64,000 bases of DNA from Amycolatopsis orientalis DSM 40040 = KCTC 9412. GTDB lineage: Bacteria > Actinomycetota > Actinomycetes > Mycobacteriales > Pseudonocardiaceae. This document shows positions 15,713 to 23,273 of the stretch, one piece after another. The position numbers and the translations under genes are program-made. Below the pieces are notes generated by a model that was given only the letters and a program-made list of their open reading frames with translations, ran no database searches and had not been told where the DNA came from. The first letter of the stretch is position 1. Each line of letters starts with the position of its first letter. Location: assembly GCF_000478275.1 (NCBI RefSeq), contig NZ_ASJB01000061.1, forward strand, positions 124,001-188,000, read 5' to 3'.

Positions 15713-16159
15713 ATGGCCGCAGACCTCGAACTCGTCCGCACTCTTTCCTTGCGTGAAAACGGACTCGCGACCGTCTCGACGGTCCGCGCGGACGGCACCG
15801 TGCACTCGTCGGTGGTGAATGCCGGGGTGATCGAAGACCCGGTCACGAAGGCGCCGGGAGTCGCCTTCGTCGCGATCGGCGGGGCGAAGAAACTGGCGCT
15901 GTTCCGCCGCGCGGGCCACGCCACGATCACCTTCCGCCGCGGCTGGGAATGGACGGCGGTCCAGGGCGGAGTCCACCTCATCGGCCCCGACGACCCGGAC
16001 CCGGATTTCGATCCGGCCGGTCTCCCCCGGCTGCTGCGCGACGTCTTCATCGCGGCGACGGGGACCCACGACGACTGGGACGAATACGACCGCGTGATGG
16101 CCGCCGAACGCCGCGTCGCGGTCTTCGTCACCGCGAACCGCGTCACCGGGAATCGCTGA
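15713..16159 (+). CDS. PPOX-class (F420/FMN-dependent) small oxidoreductase
   Basis: A 148-residue split-barrel protein of the pyridoxamine 5'-phosphate oxidase-like superfamily. Typical features are NGLATVSTVRADGTVHSSVVNAG (16-38), the FVAIGGAKKLALFRR phosphate-binding stretch (52-67) and the Trp-rich strand GWEWTAVQGGVHL. In actinobacteria most members of this TIGR03618-like group bind F420 or FMN and reduce varied substrates or sequester flavin; the substrate here is unknown. It ends just before a strong bidirectional terminator shared with lepA. Confidence 0.87.
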   Translation: MAADLELVRTLSLRENGLATVSTVRADGTVHSSVVNAGVIEDPVTKAPGVAFVAIGGAKKLALFRRAGHATITFRRGWEWTAVQGGVHLIGPDDPDPDFDPAGLPRLLRDVFIAATGTHDDWDEYDRVMAAERRVAVFVTANRVTGNR

Positions 16160-16204
16160 CACGGAAAAGGCCGCCCGGAAACGCGTCGGGCGGCCTTTTC
16201 CGTG
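16160..16204. terminator. Bidirectional terminator between PPOX gene and lepA
   Basis: A perfect 18-bp stem (16160-16177 with 16187-16204) encloses a 9-nt loop. The arms contain AAAA/TTTT runs, so each strand shows a T-stretch after a GC stem. Both convergent genes end within 7 nt of it. Confidence 0.92.
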
Positions 16205-16210
16205 TGCCGT

Positions 16211-18049
16211 CTACTTCTTCTTGGTGTTGTCCTCTGTGGACAGTGCGGCGACGAAGGCCTCTTGCGGGACCTCGACCCGGCCGACGGTCTTCATCCGCTT
16301 CTTGCCTTCCTTCTGCTTCTCCAGCAGCTTGCGCTTACGCGAGATGTCACCGCCGTAACACTTCGCGAGCACGTCCTTGCGGATCGCGCGAATGGTCTCG
16401 CGGGCGATGATGCGGGCGCCGATGGCGGCCTGGATCGGCACCTCGAAGTTCTGCCGCGGGATCAGCTCACGGAGCCGGTTCACCATGCGGTTGCCGTAGT
16501 TGTAGGCGTCGTCCTTGTGCACGATCGCGGAAAACGCGTCGACACCTTCGCCCTGCAGCAGGATGTCCACCTTGACCAGGTCCGCCGCCTGCGTACCCGC
16601 CTCTTCGTAGTCCAGCGAGGCGTAGCCACGCGTACGCGACTTCAGCGTGTCGAAGAAGTCGAAGATGATCTCGCCGAGCGGCAGGTTGTACCGCAGTTCG
16701 ACCCTGTCCTCGGACAGGTAGTCCATCCCGAGCAACTGACCGCGCTTGTTCTGGCACAGCTCCATGATCGTGCCGATGAACTCCGACGGCGCCAGGATGC
16801 TCACCTTGCTGACCGGTTCGAGCACCTTGTCGATCTTGTTCCCGGTCGGCCAGTCCGAGGGGTTGGTGACGTGGATTTCCTTGCCGTCGTCCAGCACCAC
16901 GTCGTAGACCACGTTCGGCGCGGTGGAGATCAGGTCGAGACCGAACTCGCGCTCCAGGCGGTCACGGGTGATCTCCAGGTGCAGCAGGCCGAGGAAACCG
17001 CAGCGGAAGCCGAAGCCGAGCGCCACCGACGTCTCGGGCTCGTAGTCGAGCGCGGCGTCGTTGAGCTGGAGCTTGTCCAGGGCCTCGCGCAGGTCCGGGT
17101 AGTCCGAACCGTCCACCGGGTAGAGCCCGGAGTAGACCATCGGCTTCGGCTCGCGGTAACCGGCGAGCGGCTCCTTCGCGCCCTGGCGCTCGGAGGTGAC
17201 GGTGTCACCGACCTTCGACTGCCGGACGTCCTTCACCCCGGTGATGAGGTAACCCACCTCGCCGACACCCAGCCCCTTGCTGGCCTTGGGCTCCGGCGAG
17301 ATGATCCCGACCTCGAGGAGTTCGTGCGTGGCGCCGGTGGACATCATCTTGATGCGCTCACGCGGCGTGATCTTGCCGTCGACGACCCTGATGTAGGTCA
17401 CGACGCCCCGGTAGGTGTCGTACACCGAGTCGAAGATCATCGCCCGTGCCGGGGCGTCGGCGTCACCCTGCGGCGCGGGCACCTGCTTCACCACCGCGTC
17501 GAGCAGGTCGCCGACTCCGACGCCGGTCTTGGCGGACACCCGCAGCACGTCCGAGGGCTCGCAGCCGATGATGTGCGCGATCTCGGCCGCGTACTTGTCC
17601 GGATCGGCCGACGGCAGGTCGATCTTGTTGAGCACCGGGATGATCTGGAGGTTGTTCTCCAGCGCGAGGTACAGGTTGGCCAGCGTCTGCGCCTCGATGC
17701 CCTGGGCGGCGTCGACCAGCAGAACGGCTCCTTCGCACGCCTCAAGCGCGCGAGAGACCTCGTACGTGAAGTCGACGTGCCCAGGGGTGTCGATCATGTG
17801 CAGGACGTGGTCCTGACCATCGACCTTCCAGGGCAGCCGTACGTTCTGCGCCTTGATCGTGATGCCGCGTTCCCGCTCGATGTCCATCCGGTCGAGGTAC
17901 TGCGCGCGCATCGCCCGCTCCTCGACCACGCCGGTGAGCTGCAGCATCCGGTCGGCCAGGGTCGACTTGCCGTGGTCGATGTGCGCGATGATGCAGAAGT
18001 TCCGGATGAGCTCCGGGGGCGTGAACGTGGTGTCGGCGAACGTCGTCAA
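16211..18049 (-). CDS. lepA: Elongation factor 4 (back-translocating GTPase)
   Basis: The 612-residue translational GTPase LepA/EF4 acts on stalled or misplaced ribosomes and in 30S biogenesis. It has the P-loop AHIDHGKST at 22-30, DTPGHVDF near 89, [12 protein letters not shown]-like domains and the LepA-specific C-terminal domain with the basic ending ([18 protein letters not shown]). The start is TTG at 18049, supported by GAGGA 6 nt upstream and by the conserved distance to the P-loop; a TTG start implies modest translation. Monocistronic, in its conserved chromosomal place. Confidence 0.97.
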   Translation of the reverse strand: MTTFADTTFTPPELIRNFCIIAHIDHGKSTLADRMLQLTGVVEERAMRAQYLDRMDIERERGITIKAQNVRLPWKVDGQDHVLHMIDTPGHVDFTYEVSRALEACEGAVLLVDAAQGIEAQTLANLYLALENNLQIIPVLNKIDLPSADPDKYAAEIAHIIGCEPSDVLRVSAKTGVGVGDLLDAVVKQVPAPQGDADAPARAMIFDSVYDTYRGVVTYIRVVDGKITPRERIKMMSTGATHELLEVGIISPEPKASKGLGVGEVGYLITGVKDVRQSKVGDTVTSERQGAKEPLAGYREPKPMVYSGLYPVDGSDYPDLREALDKLQLNDAALDYEPETSVALGFGFRCGFLGLLHLEITRDRLEREFGLDLISTAPNVVYDVVLDDGKEIHVTNPSDWPTGNKIDKVLEPVSKVSILAPSEFIGTIMELCQNKRGQLLGMDYLSEDRVELRYNLPLGEIIFDFFDTLKSRTRGYASLDYEEAGTQAADLVKVDILLQGEGVDAFSAIVHKDDAYNYGNRMVNRLRELIPRQNFEVPIQAAIGARIIARETIRAIRKDVLAKCYGGDISRKRKLLEKQKEGKKRMKTVGRVEVPQEAFVAALSTEDNTKKK

Positions 18050-18162
18050 CGGGTTTCCTCGCGAAGGTCGGGGTGTGCCAGCTCTATGCTCCCATGCCGC
18101 TCCGGGTGGGAGTGGGGGTCATCCCCGATGCGAGCCTTGGCGAGCTGTGGTGCCCTCGAAGT

Positions 18163-18765
18163 ATGAGTTCATCACTGACCGAAATGCTCGATCGCACGTT
18201 CGGCCATCCCAGAGGACTGCTCGGCCGGTTCGGTGGCCTGGCGATGGCGCACGGCAACGCCGCCACCGAACTTCGTGTCGTCGAATTGGCGTCGATCGAA
18301 TCCGGGGAAACCGCCCTCGTCGTGGGCCCCGGCCCGGGTGTCGGCCTGCAGGCCGCCGCCGAACGCGCCGGTCGCGCCATCGGTGTCGACCCGTCGGAGG
18401 AGATGCTCGCCCGCTCCCGCCGCCGGTGCGGCGACCAGGTGGAGCTGCGCCGTGGCACGGCGGACTCCACGGGTGAGCCGGACGAGAGCGTCGACGTGGT
18501 CCTGAGCGTCAACAACGTGCAGCTGTGGGAGGACCGGGCGGCCGGGTTCGCCGAGCTGTTCCGTGTACTGCGGCCCGGCGGCAGGCTGTTGCTGTCGTCG
18601 CACGAGAAGTGGCTGCCGGTGTCCCGGCACGAACTGGCTGACGAAGCGGCCGCGGCCGGCTTCACCGACCTCCAGACCTGGACCTGGGATCCGCCCGGGT
18701 TCGGCGCGTCCCTGGCCGCTCAGCTCCGCGCGGTCAAACCCCACGCGGGCAACCCCACGGCCTAA
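18163..18765 (+). CDS. Class I SAM-dependent methyltransferase
   Basis: A 200-residue methyltransferase with motif I ALVVGPGPGVGLQAAAER (about 45-62), the acidic loop at the end of strand 2 (IGVDPSEEML) and the post-motif DVVLSVNNVQLWED. The rest is a UbiE/Methyltransf_11 fold. ATG 18163 is chosen because the 30 residues of the longer frame are not protein-like; an ATG 8 codons later is also possible. The substrate is unknown. It is divergent from lepA, and its stop overlaps the convergent VOC gene by 4 nt. Confidence 0.85.
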   Translation: MSSSLTEMLDRTFGHPRGLLGRFGGLAMAHGNAATELRVVELASIESGETALVVGPGPGVGLQAAAERAGRAIGVDPSEEMLARSRRRCGDQVELRRGTADSTGEPDESVDVVLSVNNVQLWEDRAAGFAELFRVLRPGGRLLLSSHEKWLPVSRHELADEAAAAGFTDLQTWTWDPPGFGASLAAQLRAVKPHAGNPTA

Positions 18766-19136
18766 CGTGGGTCGGTGCGCAAGGGATGCTCACGCGGCAC
18801 CTCGACCAGCACGATCCTGGTGCCGTCCGGGTCGGCGATCCACGCCTCGTCCAGGCCCCACGGTTCACGGCGCGCTTCGCGGACCGGTTCCAGTCCCTTC
18901 GCGGCGAGTTCCTCGAGCGCCGCGGGCAGATCCCGGACCTGAAGCCACAAGGCGACGTCAGGCGTCGGACCGGTCTCCCCGGTTCCGACGATCTCGATCG
19001 ACCCGTTCCCGGCGAAGAACACCGTCCCGCCGGGGAACTCCTTGTCGATCGCCAGGCCCAGGGTGTCCCGATAGAACGCCGTCGACACGTCGGGATCCTT
19101 CGGGTGGATCAGCACCCTGCTGCTCAGCACGTCCAT
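18762..19136 (-). CDS. VOC-family (glyoxalase/bleomycin resistance-like) protein
   Basis: The 124-residue protein shows the vicinal-oxygen-chelate fold: VLSSRVLIHPKDPDVSTAFYRDTLGL at the start, a beta-strand pair around GGTVFFAGNGSIEIVG, and WIADPDGTRIVLVE near the C-terminus, where the Glu is usually a metal ligand. Members include glyoxalases, dioxygenases and antibiotic-binding proteins, so the role is open. It sits 23 nt after the EamA gene on the same strand and may be cotranscribed with it under the riboswitch. Confidence 0.87.
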   Translation of the reverse strand: MDVLSSRVLIHPKDPDVSTAFYRDTLGLAIDKEFPGGTVFFAGNGSIEIVGTGETGPTPDVALWLQVRDLPAALEELAAKGLEPVREARREPWGLDEAWIADPDGTRIVLVEVPREHPLRTDPR

Positions 19137-19159
19137 GGCTCAATCCCTACCGGATGCGT

Positions 19160-20038
19160 TCACGCCATCGCAATCGCGGTGATGCCGGCCAGCACCACCA
19201 CCGAACCCAGCAGCCTGCGGACGGCGTTGGCCTCCCTCAGCACCAGCCAGGCGGCCAGCCCGCCCAGGACGATGCTCAGCTCCCTCGCGGGTGCGACGAG
19301 GCTCACGGGAGCGATCTGGAGGGCGTAGAGGACCAGCAGGTAGGCGACTGGGGAGAGCACGCCGACGAGGATGATTTCGCGCTTGTGCTCGCGCCAGAGC
19401 CACGAGACCTCTTCGCGGTCCTTCAGCGCGTACGGAGCCATCAGCAGGCTCTGCACGATCGCCCCCGATCCGAAGTAGACGATCGGGGGCACGCCGAGAC
19501 CGGTGACCGAATGCGCGTCCCACAGCGTGTAGGCGGCGATCGTGAGCCCGGTCAGCAGCCCGTACGCCACGCCCTTGCGTCGTGCGGCGTGGTCCGCCGC
19601 GTCGGCGTGCGCCGGAGTGCGCCCGGTACCGATGACCAGTACCCCGCCGACCACGAGGAAGGCCCCCACCAGGCCGAGCGGACCCGGCCGCTCACCGAGC
19701 AGCACCACGGCCGCGAGAACCGAGATCAGCGGGCCGGTACCGCGCGCGAGGGGGTACACGACGGACAGGTCGCCGACGGCGTACCCCCGCTGGAGGACGA
19801 CGCCGTAGGTGACGTGCAACACCGCCGTGACCGCCGAGGCGAGCAGCCAAGTCCACTGTGGATGCTGTGGCTCCACGGCCAGCGCGATCACCATGACGGG
19901 GATGAGCATGACCGCGGAGAGGCTGTAGTAGGCCCAGACGAACCGGGCTCCGCCGCGGCGGATCCGCTTGGCGGCCAGGTTCCAGCCGGCGTGGATGACG
20001 GCGGCGGCGAGGACCAAGGACAGAGCGGTGGCGTTCAC
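19160..20038 (-). CDS. EamA-family (DMT) transporter under ykkC-class riboswitch
   Basis: A 292-residue inner-membrane protein with about ten helices in two EamA halves (VIHAGWNLAAKR near 13; LGGLAAWLVLREANAVRRLLGS near the end). The GTG at 20038 is chosen over ATG 20065 because AAAGG lies about 6 nt before it and because the longer start falls inside the riboswitch expression platform. The leader carries a ykkC-class riboswitch, whose commonest type senses free guanidine and turns on exporters. The protein is therefore a candidate guanidine or guanidino-compound exporter of a family other than the known SMR (Gdx/SugE) type; this is an inference. Confidence 0.88.
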   Translation of the reverse strand: MNATALSLVLAAAVIHAGWNLAAKRIRRGGARFVWAYYSLSAVMLIPVMVIALAVEPQHPQWTWLLASAVTAVLHVTYGVVLQRGYAVGDLSVVYPLARGTGPLISVLAAVVLLGERPGPLGLVGAFLVVGGVLVIGTGRTPAHADAADHAARRKGVAYGLLTGLTIAAYTLWDAHSVTGLGVPPIVYFGSGAIVQSLLMAPYALKDREEVSWLWREHKREIILVGVLSPVAYLLVLYALQIAPVSLVAPARELSIVLGGLAAWLVLREANAVRRLLGSVVVLAGITAIAMA

Positions 20039-20041
20039 TGT

Positions 20042-20081
20042 GGACCTTTCATGTTTCCCGCGCATGCGGAAAACCCGGTCC
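20042..20081 (-). promoter_or_regulatory. Expression platform of the ykkC riboswitch
   Basis: On the minus strand GGACC at the aptamer's 3' edge (20081-20077) can pair with GGTCC (20046-20042), which overlaps the ribosome binding site AAAGGTCC before GTG 20038. A nested hairpin TTTCCGC/GCGGGAAA lies between. The alternative partner of the aptamer edge is CGGT at 20221-20218, so ligand binding could free the ribosome binding site (ON switch at translation). Confidence 0.55.
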
Positions 20082-20221
20082 TCCAGGCTTTTGTCCCGTC
20101 AGATGAACGGCGGCGCTTCCGGCTCCGCCGATGGTGCCGCTCGGACCTGACCCGCCTGCCCTGATTGTGTGCTTCGCTGAGCGGGCAAGCGGCGGAACCC
20201 TAGGCACTGCGATCTTCACCG
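20074..20221 (-). ncRNA. ykkC-class riboswitch (guanidine-I most likely)
   Basis: Read on the minus strand the leader holds the three conserved ykkC blocks in order and at the usual spacing: CTAGGGTTCCG (20203-20193), CAGGTCCGAG (20149-20140), and ACGGGACAAAAGCCTGGAGG (20099-20080). Between the last two is a GC hairpin (GGCGGAG...CGCCGCC). The ykkC fold has subtypes for guanidine, ppGpp and PRPP that differ by few bases, so the ligand is not fixed by eye. The transporter downstream fits guanidine best. Confidence 0.85.
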
Positions 20222-20395
20222 TACCGCAATCGCACGTCCGGAGGCGGCCGCGATCGGCCCCGGGACGGCTGTTAAGCTGGCCCTTCACCGCCGTGTGGCA
20301 TTCCGTCATGGAGGAAACCCGCGCCGCTTCCGAGCGCGCAGGGCCGGTCACAGCGCGGCGGTGAAACCACCGAGAGATCCAGAAGGAGCGCCCCC

Positions 20396-20656
20396 GTGGC
20401 CAACATCAAGTCGCAGATCAAGCGCATCACCACCAACGAGAAGGCGCGTCAGCGCAACCAGGCGATCCGGTCCTCGGTGAAGACCGCGATCCGCAAGTTC
20501 CGTGAGGCCGCCGACTCCGGCGACAAGGCCAAGGCCCTGGAGCTGCAGAAGGACGCGGCCAAGAAGCTGGACAAGGCCGTGACCAAGGGCGTTCTCCACG
20601 CCAACCAGGCCGCCAACAAGAAGTCCGCGCTCGCGAAGCGCGCGAACTCTCTCTGA
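20396..20656 (+). CDS. rpsT: 30S ribosomal protein S20
   Basis: The 86-residue basic protein is S20, which binds 16S rRNA near the 5' domain. It starts [20 protein letters not shown] after the initiator and keeps the helical Lys/Ala-rich family pattern to the end. GTG 20396 has AGAAGGAG about 8 nt upstream. The 175-bp leader between the divergent riboswitch and the start holds a TAAGCT -10-like box (20273-20278) and a second GGAGG far upstream, but no other structure that I recognise. Next to holA, as in mycobacteria. Confidence 0.97.
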   Translation: MANIKSQIKRITTNEKARQRNQAIRSSVKTAIRKFREAADSGDKAKALELQKDAAKKLDKAVTKGVLHANQAANKKSALAKRANSL

Positions 20657-20665
20657 TTCGCCTTG

Positions 20666-20703
20666 CGAAGGGCCCCGGTGACGCGAGTCGCCGGGGCCCT
20701 TCG
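20666..20703. terminator. Bidirectional terminator between rpsT and holA
   Basis: A perfect 13-bp GC stem (20666-20678 with 20691-20703) with a 12-nt loop lies 9 nt after rpsT and 7 nt after the holA stop. Confidence 0.88.
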
Positions 20704-20709
20704 TCATGT

Positions 20710-21693
20710 TCAGCGGCCGGTGCCGTGCGCGTCGACGACCTCCAGGACAGCGCGTTGCAGCGCGTACTCCGGGTCGGCCGCGACCCCCTTGACCTCGGCG
20801 TTGAGCCGGGCGACGATCCGCATCGCGGTGGCGAGCCCGTCCTGACCCCAGCCGCGCGCCTGCCCCTGCGCCTTGCGTACCTTCCACGGCGGCATCCCCA
20901 GCTCGCCCGCCATCTGGTTCGGGTTCCCGCGCCCGGCGCCGGACACCCGCGCGATCGTCCGGACGGCGTCGGCGAGGGCGTCCGCGACCAGCACGTGCGG
21001 GACACCCAGCTGCATCGCCCAGCGCAGTGACTCCAGCGCCGCCGCCTTGTCACCGGCGACGGCCTTCTCCGCGACGGCGAACCCGTTCACGTCCGCGCGA
21101 CCCCGGTGGTAGCGGCGGACCGCCTGCTCGTCCACCGTTCCCCCGGCGTCCGCCACGAGCTGTGTCGCGGCCGAGGACAGCTCACGCAGATCCGAGCCGA
21201 CGGCATCGATCAGCGCGAGCACGGCCGCGCCGTCGATCTTCCCGCCCACCCGCCGGACCTCGTTCCGGACGAAGGATTCCCGCTCGGCGGGCTTGGTCAG
21301 CTTCAGGCACTCGACGACCTCCGCCCCGGCCTTCTTCAGGGCCGAGGGAAGCGCCTTGGCGGCCTTGCTCCGGCCGCCTCCGCTGTGTACGACGACGAGC
21401 ACGATGCCCTCGGCGGGCGCCTTGACGTAGGCCATCACCCCGTCGGCGAGCTCCTGCGAGATGTCGTGCGCGGATTCGAGGACGATGACCCTGCCCTCGG
21501 CGAACAGCGAGGGGCTGACCATCTCCGCGAGTGCGGGAACTGTGAGGTCCGACACCCGGATCCGGGTGAGGTCCGCCGTCGGGTCGGCCGCTTTGGCCGC
21601 GTCCGAAGCGGCGCGGACCGCGCGTTCGATCAGCAGCTCTTCCTCACCGAGAACCAGGACCAGCGGCGATGGGGCGGAAGCTTGCGTCGTCAC
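20710..21693 (-). CDS. holA: DNA polymerase III subunit delta
   Basis: The 327-residue clamp-loader delta subunit opens the beta sliding clamp during replication. Family features are the LVLVLGEEELLIERAVRA start, VVVHSGGGRSKAAKAL (about 115-130) and the C-terminal helical collar with PPWKVRKAQGQARGW. The GTG at 21693 is chosen because GGGAGG lies about 12 nt upstream and the conserved domain begins soon after; the longer frame to 21774 is not protein-like. Gene order rpsT-holA is conserved. Confidence 0.95.
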   Translation of the reverse strand: MTTQASAPSPLVLVLGEEELLIERAVRAASDAAKAADPTADLTRIRVSDLTVPALAEMVSPSLFAEGRVIVLESAHDISQELADGVMAYVKAPAEGIVLVVVHSGGGRSKAAKALPSALKKAGAEVVECLKLTKPAERESFVRNEVRRVGGKIDGAAVLALIDAVGSDLRELSSAATQLVADAGGTVDEQAVRRYHRGRADVNGFAVAEKAVAGDKAAALESLRWAMQLGVPHVLVADALADAVRTIARVSGAGRGNPNQMAGELGMPPWKVRKAQGQARGWGQDGLATAMRIVARLNAEVKGVAADPEYALQRAVLEVVDAHGTGR

Positions 21694-21830
21694 GGGGACG
21701 ATCCTCCCACTCGTCCTCTCGTGTGCTTTGTCCGGTGATGTGTTCCGGGCACGGTGGCCGGACTCCGGCCCCATGTCGTACGGTGTTGGCGAGGCGACGC
21801 GATCATGCGCGTGCCGACAATCGAATACCG

Positions 21831-21960
21831 CTCATCCAGAGGGGCAGAGGGAACGGCCCGATGAAGCCCCGGCAACCGGCGTCAGCCTGTCATCCCGCGA
21901 TCGCGGGGTAGCTGACGAACACGGTGCCAATTCCGGCCCGCCTCGGCGGGGCAGATGAGG
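21831..21960 (+). ncRNA. SAM riboswitch (S-box clan) before thrC
   Basis: P1 forms from CTCATC (21831-21836) and GATGAG (21954-21959). Inside are the S-box hallmarks GAGGGA (21847-21852), CCCGATGAAGCCCCGGCAACC (kink-turn region), a long P3 built on GTCAGC/GCTGAC with an inner CCCGCGATCGCGGG hairpin, then GGTGCCAATTCC (21923-21934) and a P4-like GCCCGCC/GGCGGGGC hairpin. This suits SAM-I or the SAM-I/IV variant of actinobacteria. P1 ends only 3 nt before the ribosome binding site (AAAGGA), so binding of SAM could block translation of thrC. Confidence 0.9.
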
Positions 21961-21973
21961 AAAGGACCTCGCG

Positions 21974-23239
21974 ATGACCGCAACCCTCGGCACGACCTCC
22001 ACCACCAAGACCCCGGATCTCGGACCGGCCGTCGAACTGGTGTCGAAGGAAGAGGGACACCGGCAGCCGCTCGCCCCGGAATTCGTTTCCGCCGAGGACT
22101 TCTCACCGCTCGAGGTCGCCTACGACTTCGGCCGTGTGCGCCGCGAGGACATCGAAGCCGGGCCGAAGAACATCTGGCGCTACAAGAAACTCCTTCCCGT
22201 TCCCTCGAACGTCGAAGAGATCCCCAACACCGAACCCGGCGCCACCCGCCTCGTCCAGGCCGACAGGCTCGCGAAAGCGTTGGGTGTCAAGAAGATCTGG
22301 GTCAAGGACGACACCGGCAACCCCACCCACTCGTTCAAGGACCGCGTGGTCGCGGTCGCACTGGCGGCCGCACGCGAGTTCGGGTTCGAGGTGCTCGCCT
22401 GTCCGTCGACCGGCAACCTGGCCAACGCGGTCGCCGCCGCCGCGGCCCGCGCCGGCTGGCGGTCGGTCGTGCTGATCCCGAAGACCCTGGAACGCGCCAA
22501 GATCCTCACGACCGCCGTTTACGACGGCGATCTGATCGCGGTCGACGGCAACTACGACGACGTGAACCGGCTCGCCACCCAGCTCGCCGCCGAGCAGGAG
22601 AGCTGGGCGTTCGTGAACGTGAACGTCCGGCCCTACTACTCGGAAGGCTCCAAGACGCTGGCCTTCGAGGTCGCCGAGCAGCTCGGCTGGCGCCTTCCGC
22701 CGCAGATCGTGGTGCCGATCGCCTCCGGTTCCCAGCTCACCAAGGTGGACAAGGGTTTCCGCGAGTTCGGTCAGCTCGGCCTCGTCGAGGAAACCCCGTA
22801 CAAGGTGTTCGGCGCGCAGGCCACCGGCTGCTCCCCCGTCTCGGCCGCGTTCCGCGCGGGCCACGACGTCGTCCAGCCGGTCAAGCCGGACACCATCGCC
22901 CGGTCGCTGGCGATCGGCAACCCGGCCGACGGCCCGTACGTCCTCGACGTGGTCAACCGCACCGGTGGAGCGATCGAAGACGTCACCGACGAAGAGGTCG
23001 TCGAAGGCATCCGGCTGCTCGCCCGCACCGAAGGCATCTTCACCGAGACCGCCGGCGGGGTCACCGTGGCGACGGCCAAGAAGCTGATCGAGACCGGCAA
23101 GCTCGACCCGGACGCCGAGATCGTGCTGCTGATCACCGGAGACGGCCTCAAGACCCTCGACGCGATCGAGGACAAGGTCGGTCCGAAGGCCACCGTGAGC
23201 GCCTCGGCCGACGCTGTCCGCGACGCACTCGGCATCTGA
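21974..23239 (+). CDS. thrC: Threonine synthase
   Basis: The 421-residue PLP enzyme converts O-phosphohomoserine to threonine. The PLP lysine is Lys122 in NPTHSFKDR, and the phosphate-binding GSQLTK and SxGN-type (PSTGNLANAV) motifs are clear. It is the long form seen in plants and many actinobacteria with an N-terminal lead. Homoserine phosphate is a branch point between threonine and methionine, so a SAM riboswitch here links threonine flux to the methionine/SAM state. hom and thrB are not adjacent. Confidence 0.95.
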   Translation: MTATLGTTSTTKTPDLGPAVELVSKEEGHRQPLAPEFVSAEDFSPLEVAYDFGRVRREDIEAGPKNIWRYKKLLPVPSNVEEIPNTEPGATRLVQADRLAKALGVKKIWVKDDTGNPTHSFKDRVVAVALAAAREFGFEVLACPSTGNLANAVAAAAARAGWRSVVLIPKTLERAKILTTAVYDGDLIAVDGNYDDVNRLATQLAAEQESWAFVNVNVRPYYSEGSKTLAFEVAEQLGWRLPPQIVVPIASGSQLTKVDKGFREFGQLGLVEETPYKVFGAQATGCSPVSAAFRAGHDVVQPVKPDTIARSLAIGNPADGPYVLDVVNRTGGAIEDVTDEEVVEGIRLLARTEGIFTETAGGVTVATAKKLIETGKLDPDAEIVLLITGDGLKTLDAIEDKVGPKATVSASADAVRDALGI

Positions 23240-23247
23240 GTCCCGCC

Positions 23248-23273
23248 GGCCCGTCTCAGGAACGAGGCGGGCC
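23248..23273. terminator. Bidirectional terminator between thrC and comEC
   Basis: GGCCCGTCTC (23248-23257) pairs with GAGGCGGGCC (23264-23273), with one wobble pair and a 6-nt loop. The left arm overlaps the comEC stop codon. Confidence 0.7.

Noticed and set aside
16202-18166. 654-residue plus-strand frame opposite lepA, and similar long antisense frames (opposite valS, obg, rne, phoD, folC)
   Set aside because: They are the His/Val/Arg/Asp-rich shadows usual for antisense strands of GC-rich genes; the opposite strand encodes clear conserved proteins.
20039-20065. ATG 20065 as start of the EamA transporter
   Set aside because: It would put nine codons inside the riboswitch expression platform and has no ribosome binding site, whereas GTG 20038 has AAAGG at the right distance.
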